Source: a bacterium UBP2_UBA5202
GTDB taxonomy: Bacteria > Edwardsbacteria > AC1 > EtOH8
Length of the DNA: 64,000 bases
Assembly (NCBI GenBank): GCA_002412795.1
Contig: DHVS01000028.1
Span: 29,134 to 93,133, forward strand
Direction of reading: 5' to 3'
Shown here: one piece after another, positions 8,593 through 14,519 of the stretch
Layout of the letters: each line of letters starts with the position of its first letter
Position numbering within the stretch: the first letter of the stretch is position 1
Notes under the pieces: generated by a model
Seen by the model: only the letters and a program-made list of their open reading frames with translations
What the model was told of the DNA's origin: nothing
The model's database searches: none
Made by a program: the position numbers and the translations under genes

Positions 8593-9044
8593 AAATAACC
8601 CCCTGGTCATTGGCCCTCCTGTCCGGGCTTTTGGGCTGCGCCCCCGCCCCCATCTATAGGAGCGGGACGGCAGGCACCAGCCCTGTCAGGGAAACTGCGG
8701 CGGAGCAGAAAGTACAGCCCCCGGCCAAAACCGAACCCTGGCCGCTGGCAGTCCAGCAGGGATTGGCCAGCTATTACGGCCGGGAATTCCACGGGCGCAA
8801 GACCGCCAACGGCGAGACCTTTGACATGGAGGCCATGACCGCCGCCCACCGCACCCTGCCCTTCGGCACCATGGTCCGGGTCACCAATATTAAGACCGGT
8901 CAGAGAGTGATGGTCAAGATCAACGACCGCGGGCCTTTCGTGGATGGCAGGATAATTGACCTGTCCCAGGGCGCCGCCAGAAAGATCGGGATAGAAGGAG
9001 TGGAACCGGTCCGGCTGGAGATAATCCAGCAAACGGACAAATAA
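8589..9044 (+). CDS. RlpA-like lipoprotein (double-psi beta-barrel)
   Basis: 151 aa. A short signal ends in LLSGLLGC, so Cys17 is probably lipidated. After a Pro-rich spacer the C-terminal domain (about 57-148) has the RlpA/DPBB signature: GLASYYGREFHGRKTANGE, HRTLPFGTMVRVTN and INDRGPFVDGRIIDLS. RlpA proteins are peptidoglycan lytic transglycosylases or septal-ring factors acting on denuded glycan strands. There is no SPOR domain, so septal targeting through SPOR is not expected. It overlaps pyrD by 4 bases, so it is transcribed with the pyrimidine genes, although no functional link is obvious. Confidence 0.88.
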   Translation: MKITPWSLALLSGLLGCAPAPIYRSGTAGTSPVRETAAEQKVQPPAKTEPWPLAVQQGLASYYGREFHGRKTANGETFDMEAMTAAHRTLPFGTMVRVTNIKTGQRVMVKINDRGPFVDGRIIDLSQGAARKIGIEGVEPVRLEIIQQTDK

Positions 9045-9065
9045 TATTTTCAGAGGCCATAAATA

Positions 9066-9545
9066 ATGGAAAAGATTTTAACTATCCTTTTGGGTGCTAC
9101 CATCTTTTTGGGATGCGCTCATATGCACACCGTTTCAAAAGATTGTCCCCTTTCCGTTTTGGAAAAAATAAACAAAAAGTCTGAAAACAACAAATTGGTG
9201 GTAAATTTCAAAAACGGCAATAGCTTGTCCAGCAAGGGGATATTTATCACTTCTGACACAATCACCGTTTTTGGGGATACCTCAAGGATATTTAAAACTA
9301 CAGACATTAGTGATATTACCATTATAAATAAAAAACTTGGGATGTATGATGGTGCTAAAATCGGTTATCTAAGTTTTGCATCGGCAGGCTTACTTTTCGC
9401 TTTATTTGAAAGCAACGATATTTTAGTTTCAAAACAACAAAAAATACTGATATCTTTCACGGTTTTGGGAGGGATTGGGTGCGCAACCGGTGCTATATTA
9501 GGTTTTCCTGTTGGCCGGAGAGATAAATATGTATTTGAAAAATAG
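9066..9545 (+). CDS. Small AT-rich lipoprotein of unknown function
   Basis: 159 aa, not recognised. A signal peptide ends in the lipobox ATIFLGC (Cys17). The middle (about 35-90) looks like a small beta domain. Two hydrophobic stretches follow: IGYLSFASAGLLFALF (about 102-117) and ILISFTVLGGIGCATGAILG (about 128-147), the second glycine-rich and hairpin-like. Base composition is markedly more AT-rich than the surrounding pyr genes, and it sits between rlpA and pyrF. That suggests a later insertion into the operon. Confidence 0.6.
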   Translation: MEKILTILLGATIFLGCAHMHTVSKDCPLSVLEKINKKSENNKLVVNFKNGNSLSSKGIFITSDTITVFGDTSRIFKTTDISDITIINKKLGMYDGAKIGYLSFASAGLLFALFESNDILVSKQQKILISFTVLGGIGCATGAILGFPVGRRDKYVFEK

Positions 9546-9601
9546 ATTTTCATCAGTGGATATGAAGCATTAACATACTTACACCTATCAATAGGAGACT
9601 A

Positions 9602-10336
9602 ATGCAAATCCCCAAAAATGAACGCCTGATCGTAGCCCTGGACGTACCCTCCTACTCCGAAGCCGAGAAGTTGATCAAGGATATCTCCGGCCCGGTAAAA
9701 TACTTCAAGGTCGGCAGCCAGCTGTTCACCGCCTGCGGTCCCAAAATAGTGGAGTTGATAAAAGCACAGGGCGGAAAGATATTTCTGGACCTTAAATTCC
9801 ATGACATCCCAAATACCGTTGGCAAGGCCGCCGTGTCGGCGGTGGAACTTGGAGTGGACATGTTCAACCTCCACTCCATGGGCGGATTTGAGATGATGGA
9901 AGAAGCGGCCAATGCCGCCCTGGAGGCCTGCGCCAGGTTCAAGAAACCCAAGCCGGTGATCCTGGGGGTGACCGTGCTGACCAGTTTTGATGAAGCCACC
10001 TTCAGTGATGTGCTGGGCGCTCCCGGCCGGGGCATCCCGGAACAGGTGCTGCACCTGGCCCGGCTGACCAAGAGCGCCGGGCTGGACGGCGTGGTGGCCT
10101 CGCCCCAGGAGATAGAACTGCTGAGGAAGAACATGCCCGAAGATTTTGTGATCCTGACCCCGGGGATCAGGCCGCTGGACGCCGAGGTTGGCGATCAGAA
10201 GAGGATATTGACTCCCGGCCAGGCCATTGCCCTGGGAGCCGATTACCTGGTGGTGGGCCGGCCCATCACCGGCGCCAAAGACAGGAACGCCGCCGCCCAA
10301 AACATCCAAAAGGAGATCCAAGATGCCATTAGATAA
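9602..10336 (+). CDS. pyrF: Orotidine-5'-phosphate decarboxylase
   Basis: 244 aa. It decarboxylates OMP to UMP, the last step of the de novo pathway. The start region LIVALDVPSYSEAEKLI and the catalytic DLKFHDIPNTV (the Asp-Lys-Asp tetrad) are clear, as are VTVLTSF, ILTPGIRP and the phosphate-binding YLVVGRPITGA. A GGAG precedes the ATG by a few bases. It overlaps pyrE by 14 bases, so expression is coupled. Confidence 0.95.
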   Translation: MQIPKNERLIVALDVPSYSEAEKLIKDISGPVKYFKVGSQLFTACGPKIVELIKAQGGKIFLDLKFHDIPNTVGKAAVSAVELGVDMFNLHSMGGFEMMEEAANAALEACARFKKPKPVILGVTVLTSFDEATFSDVLGAPGRGIPEQVLHLARLTKSAGLDGVVASPQEIELLRKNMPEDFVILTPGIRPLDAEVGDQKRILTPGQAIALGADYLVVGRPITGAKDRNAAAQNIQKEIQDAIR

Positions 10337-10904
10337 ACAGGAGATCAAAGACGTTCTGGTCAACCGGCAGGTGCTGCTGGACGGCCACTTTTTGCTGACC
10401 TCGGGAAAACACAGCCGGTATTATTTCGAGAAATTCAGGATCCTGCAGTATCCCCGGGACAGCCAGGCCTTTTGCGGGATGATCGCCGAGCATTTCAAGG
10501 ATGCCGGAATTCAGACCGTGGCCGGCCCCACCACCGGCGGCATCATCATCGCCTCCGAAGTGGCCCGGCAGATGAACAAAAAGGCTATCTACGCCGAGCG
10601 GACCCCGGAGGGCCGGGGTTTCTTAAGGGGAATGTCCCTGACCCCAGGCGAAAAAGTGCTGGTGGTGGACGATGTGATGACCACCGGCGGCTCGGTGATC
10701 GAGACCATCGAGGCGGTCAAGCGGGCCGGAGCGCAATTGATGGGCGTGGCGGTGTTCATCGACCGCAGTTCCAAGGCCCCGGATTTCGGCGTGCCGTTTT
10801 TGGGGATCTACGGGGAAAAGGTGGAGACCTTTGACCCGGCCGATTGTCCGCTGTGCAAGCAGGGAATACCCCTGGCCAAGCACGGCAGCAATCCCAATAA
10901 ATAA
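10323..10904 (+). CDS. pyrE: Orotate phosphoribosyltransferase
   Basis: 193 aa from the ATG at 10323, whose first residues MPLDKQEIKDVLV resemble other PyrE proteins. The longer open frame from 10227 is just read-through inside pyrF. The enzyme joins orotate to PRPP to give OMP. Motifs are LTSGKHSRYYF, the AGPTTGGIIIASEVAR loop, and the PRPP-binding VLVVDDVMTTGGSV. It ends the pyr cluster and is followed by a strong terminator. PyrB, PyrC and CarAB are not in the window. Confidence 0.94.
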   Translation: MPLDKQEIKDVLVNRQVLLDGHFLLTSGKHSRYYFEKFRILQYPRDSQAFCGMIAEHFKDAGIQTVAGPTTGGIIIASEVARQMNKKAIYAERTPEGRGFLRGMSLTPGEKVLVVDDVMTTGGSVIETIEAVKRAGAQLMGVAVFIDRSSKAPDFGVPFLGIYGEKVETFDPADCPLCKQGIPLAKHGSNPNK

Positions 10905-10920
10905 ATGAACCTCAGACAAA

Positions 10921-10954
10921 AAAAGACGCCATCATTTCTGATGGCGTCTTTTTT
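10921..10954. terminator. Bidirectional terminator between pyrE and the SBP-TonB gene
   Basis: A 14-bp perfect stem, AAAAGACGCCATCA / TGATGGCGTCTTTT with loop TTTC, lies between convergent genes. A/T tracts on both sides allow it to work for either strand. Confidence 0.85.
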
Positions 10955-11047
10955 CTTTGACTCAATTTACAAAGGTAATTCACGCGTCCGACGCAGCCGC
11001 TAAAGGTGGCGTAGTAGGATGAATTACCCCTACGGCAAAATATCAAA

Positions 11048-13183
11048 TTACCGGAACGAATACGGTATGGTGAACGGCCGCTCGGCCGGCTGGCCGTTGA
11101 CCGTGCCCGGCTTGAAGTTGGATTTCTTGGACGCTTCCAAAGCCGCCTCGTCACAGCCTCCTCCGATGCCCCTCAGTACTTCGGCGCTCTTGACCTTGCC
11201 GTCTGGGCCCACCATCACCTTAACAAAAACCCTGCCGGTAATACCGGCCTTCCTGGCTAGGTCGGGATATTCAGCCTTGCCGATATTGGTGGGTTCGGGG
11301 TCGGTGGGCGGGATCTCGGCCACCGGCTCGGGAGCAGCTACGGCCGGGGTGGGGGTGGGCGCCGGGGTGGGCGTTTCGGCTACCAGGATGTCCTGCGGGT
11401 TGACCGCCTTGGGGGTTGGCTTGGAGGCAACCGGCTTGGGTGTTTCCGCGGCAGGCTTGGCAGTTGCCGGAACCGGTTTGTTATTGACCGGAGCCGGGGT
11501 CTTTGTTTCAGGCGCGGGAGCGGCTACGGAAGAGGGAGTTTCCGGGGCCGGCGGAGTAACTGACGCTATCTGGGCGCCGCGCCGTTCGGCCGAAGGTATC
11601 CACCATTCGTCCAATGAAGCCAGGGGGCCGCGGGCGTCGCTTTCCGCCCCCTTCACCCCCTTGTAGACCATGGCCACCGCATTGGGCACGAACAAATAGG
11701 TGGTGGGCTGTTCCTGGAAGACCACCTGCTGGAACCTGACCCAGATATCCTTGGCCTTGCGACGGCTTAAAGTTCCCAGGCCCTGTTCTATCAGGCTGTC
11801 CACCTGGGGATTGGAATAATCCAGCAGGTTGAACTTGCCCTTGCTTTCGATCCTGGTATGCCAGACTGCGGTGGGATCCACCTTCTGGTCGTTCTTCCAG
11901 GAGAACATCATCACATCGTAGGCCCCGGTGCGGATCTTCTGGATGAAGGTCCTGGCGTCGGCCGACTGAATGTTGACCTTGACCCCCACCGCCTTCAGCT
12001 GTTTCTGGATGATGGCGGCCGAGGCCTCCAGCACCGGCTGGCCCTGGGCCAAAAGCAGGTTTATCTGCAGCACCTGGCGGGGGTTCTTGGCCAGGAATCC
12101 GTCCCGGTTCATGGTCTTCCAGCCCAAGTCCGAAAGGGCGGTCTTGACCATCTCGGGGTCGTAGGGCATCGGTTTCAGATTTTCGTCATAGGCCCAGGAA
12201 CTTGGCAGGATGGGACCGGACGCCGCCTGGCCCTTGCCCAGCAGTACGTTCTGGATCATTTCCGAAGGATCTATTGCCATGGCAAAGGCCTTGCGCATTT
12301 CGGCCGAGGCGAACATCGGGCTCTTTAAATTCCAGCCCAGATAAGTGTAAGACCTTCCGGGATAGTCGATGGTGACCAGGTTGGGGTCTCCCTGCAGTTT
12401 CAGGATGGTTTGGGGAGACAGGTCTTCGGTCATGTCCACCTCTCCGTTCTGCAGGGCGGCGGCCAGGGCGGCCTCGTCGCCGAAGAACCGGATCACGATC
12501 TGCTCCAGGGCCGGCTTGCCCTTGTAGAATTCGGGGTTGGCGGCCAGCACCAGTCGGTCGCCCCGGATCCACTGTTCCACCTTGTAAGGGCCGTCGGTCA
12601 CCGGGTTGGCGTCGAATTCACCGGAGGCCAGGCTGGCCTGAGTTTCCAGGGAATGCTTGGGAAGGACGATGATCCCGGTGTCGAACAGTTCATCGGAATA
12701 AAGCCGGTTGAATTTGAAGCGCACGGTGTAGGTGCCGATCACCTCCACCTTCTCCACGAACTGCAAATAGCCGGCCCGGGAATAATTGACCTTGGGGTCG
12801 GTCATCAGGTCAAAGGTGTATTTGACGTCCTCGGCCGTCACCTGCTGCCCGTCGCTCCATTTGACGTCCTGGCGCAGGTGATAGGTGACCTCCCTGAAAT
12901 CCTCGGAGAACTTCCAACTTTCGGCCAGCTCGGGCACTATGTTCATCGATTTGTCAAAGCGGTGCAGGCTCAGGAAAAGTTTTTCCTGGATGTCGCTGGG
13001 CGCGGTGAACGACAGCAGCAGAGGGTTCAGCGAAAGAGGCTCGTTGAGCGAACCGATGGTCAGCGTTCCCCCGGCCTCGCCCAGGGGGTATTTTTCCCGT
13101 TTGGAGCAGCCCGCCATCACGATCAACAGGACTGCCGCCATTACCAGAAAGAACCTGGCACCGAATTGGGAAAACCGTTTCAT
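11048..13183 (-). CDS. Family 5 solute-binding lipoprotein fused to a TonB C-terminal domain
   Basis: 711 aa with an unusual architecture. An N-terminal signal ends in the lipobox LIVMAGC (Cys26). Residues about 40-500 form an OppA/DppA-type (SBP_bac_5) domain: GSLNEPLSLNPLL, ELAESWKFSED, DVKWSDGQQVTAEDVKYTFD, RKAFAMAIDPSEMI. About 520-615 is a Pro/Ala-rich linker with PTPAPTPTPA. Residues 625-711 form a TonB_C-type domain: YPDLARKAGITGRVFVKVMV, PDGKVKSAEVLRG and a terminal RPFTIPYSFR. Canonical binding proteins end after the first domain, while TonB normally has an N-terminal inner-membrane helix. The frame is continuous with no sign of a frameshift. No permease or ATPase genes adjoin it. 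Its role (peptide capture coupled to envelope contact) is inference. Confidence 0.85.
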   Translation of the reverse strand: MKRFSQFGARFFLVMAAVLLIVMAGCSKREKYPLGEAGGTLTIGSLNEPLSLNPLLLSFTAPSDIQEKLFLSLHRFDKSMNIVPELAESWKFSEDFREVTYHLRQDVKWSDGQQVTAEDVKYTFDLMTDPKVNYSRAGYLQFVEKVEVIGTYTVRFKFNRLYSDELFDTGIIVLPKHSLETQASLASGEFDANPVTDGPYKVEQWIRGDRLVLAANPEFYKGKPALEQIVIRFFGDEAALAAALQNGEVDMTEDLSPQTILKLQGDPNLVTIDYPGRSYTYLGWNLKSPMFASAEMRKAFAMAIDPSEMIQNVLLGKGQAASGPILPSSWAYDENLKPMPYDPEMVKTALSDLGWKTMNRDGFLAKNPRQVLQINLLLAQGQPVLEASAAIIQKQLKAVGVKVNIQSADARTFIQKIRTGAYDVMMFSWKNDQKVDPTAVWHTRIESKGKFNLLDYSNPQVDSLIEQGLGTLSRRKAKDIWVRFQQVVFQEQPTTYLFVPNAVAMVYKGVKGAESDARGPLASLDEWWIPSAERRGAQIASVTPPAPETPSSVAAPAPETKTPAPVNNKPVPATAKPAAETPKPVASKPTPKAVNPQDILVAETPTPAPTPTPAVAAPEPVAEIPPTDPEPTNIGKAEYPDLARKAGITGRVFVKVMVGPDGKVKSAEVLRGIGGGCDEAALEASKKSNFKPGTVNGQPAERPFTIPYSFR

Positions 13184-13488
13184 GTTAGTGCTCCTTTAGT
13201 TTTAAAGGATATTGGGAATTAAATTTAAAGCTGTTTGACCGCCCCCTCAATCCCCCTCCCGCAAGGAGGGGGAAACCGTATTCCCTTCCCTTGCGGGGAA
13301 GGGGGAGGGGTTAGGTCGGTAGCCCAACAAGTTTCCTAATACATAACATTATAACAAGTTAAGCTTTTTGTCAAGTAAAAATTTACTTGCGAAGCCCCTG
13401 ATTTTTGTAGTATAGTTATGCCCTGACGTTTTCCGCCATCATATGCTCATTTCTGGTCATTCTTAACACCACTATAAAGGCCGATACC
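13184..13488. other. 305-bp divergent intergenic region with G/C-rich hairpin repeat and promoter
   Basis: About 13230-13315 holds two pyrimidine-rich hairpins, CCCCCTCCCGCAAGGAGGGGG-like and CCCTTCCCTTGCGGGGAAGGG-like. This is a type of dispersed repeat also hinted at around 46680-46720. On the minus strand TTGACA (13369-13374) and TATAAT (13348-13353), 15 bases apart, form a promoter for the binding-protein gene. The 18-bp palindrome CAAGTAAAAATTTACTTG (13372-13389) overlaps the -35 and could be an operator. Confidence 0.5.
13348..13374 (-). promoter_or_regulatory. Predicted promoter of the SBP-TonB gene
   Basis: Both boxes match the consensus (TTGACA and TATAAT), but the spacer is only 15 bases. 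An adjoining palindrome CAAGTAAAAATTTACTTG overlaps the -35 edge. Confidence 0.45.
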
Positions 13489-14454
13489 ATGTCCAAAACA
13501 GACGCCTCCTGCCTTGCCGCCGACCTTCACTGCGACGCACCCATGAAGATCGTCAAGGGAAAAACACTGACCGACAGAACCAGTCATGTAACGATAAGTA
13601 AACTGAAGAAAGGCCGGGTTGCCTTGCAGGTCTTCGCCTGCTGGGTCCCTCCCACTTACCGCCGCCAAAAAGCAATAGATTATACCTTGGCCATGATAGC
13701 CAAAACGAAATCGGAGATCGCCAAATTTCCAAATGATCTGATGATCGTAACCGACAAGGCTTCTTGGCAGGAATGCCTGAAGGAAAAGAAGACCGGCGTC
13801 CTGCTGGGCATCGAAGGCGGACACGCCTTGGGCGAGAAAGCCGAGAACCTGAAAATGTTCCACGCCCTGGGAGTAAGGATCCTGACCCTGACCTGGAACA
13901 ACTCCAACAAATTCGCCGCCTCGGGGATGAGCGCCGGCAAAACTAAAAAGGACTTAGGGCTGACAGCTGAAGGCTTAAAGCTGGTAAAATTAGCCGACTC
14001 GCTGGGAGTGATGATAGACCTTTCGCATTCTTCCGAAAAGACCTTTTGGGATGTGCTGAAAGCAGCCAAGCGCCCGCCCCTGGCCTCCCACTCCTGCGCC
14101 AGGGCTTTAAACAAGAAGTTTCAGTTCCGGAACCTGAGCGATGACCAGATAAAGGCCCTGGCCCGGGCCGGGGGACTGATCGGGGTCAATTTTTATCCCG
14201 GCTTCCTGGGGGAAAAGCGGAAACCTGCCGACATAAATTCCGTGGCCGATCAGTTTGAACATATGAGGAAGCTGGCCGGGGTGGAGTGCCTGGCCCTGGG
14301 CTCTGATTTCGACGGGATAGATCAAGTGCCCAAGGGTTTGGAGGGCCCGGACAGGATCCCGGACCTGCTGGGAATATTGGAGGAACGGGGATTTGCCAAA
14401 GATGAGATAAAACAAATTGCCCTTGGTAATTTTATAAGATATATGGGTTGGTGA
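13489..14454 (+). CDS. Membrane dipeptidase (peptidase family M19)
   Basis: 321 aa zinc metallohydrolase of the renal dipeptidase family. Metal-site features are ADLHCDAP (HxD), LLGIEGGHALG (Glu bridging both metals), VMIDLSHSS (His), LASHSCAR (His) and LGSDFDGID (Asp). Family members hydrolyse dipeptides, including D-residue and dehydro forms. No signal peptide is visible, so it is probably cytoplasmic. It stands alone between two intergenic regions and is convergent with ppdK. Confidence 0.9.
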   Translation: MSKTDASCLAADLHCDAPMKIVKGKTLTDRTSHVTISKLKKGRVALQVFACWVPPTYRRQKAIDYTLAMIAKTKSEIAKFPNDLMIVTDKASWQECLKEKKTGVLLGIEGGHALGEKAENLKMFHALGVRILTLTWNNSNKFAASGMSAGKTKKDLGLTAEGLKLVKLADSLGVMIDLSHSSEKTFWDVLKAAKRPPLASHSCARALNKKFQFRNLSDDQIKALARAGGLIGVNFYPGFLGEKRKPADINSVADQFEHMRKLAGVECLALGSDFDGIDQVPKGLEGPDRIPDLLGILEERGFAKDEIKQIALGNFIRYMGW

Positions 14455-14475
14455 TCCACGGGTTTACTAACAGCC

Positions 14476-14510
14476 AAAAGCCCCGAAGCATTATGCTTCG
14501 GGGCTTTTTT
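14476..14510. terminator. Bidirectional terminator between the M19 dipeptidase and ppdK
   Basis: A 15-bp stem AAAAGCCCCGAAGCA / TGCTTCGGGGCTTTT with a 3-base loop sits between convergent genes, with A and T runs on the two sides. Confidence 0.85.
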
Positions 14511-14519
14511 GATACCAGA

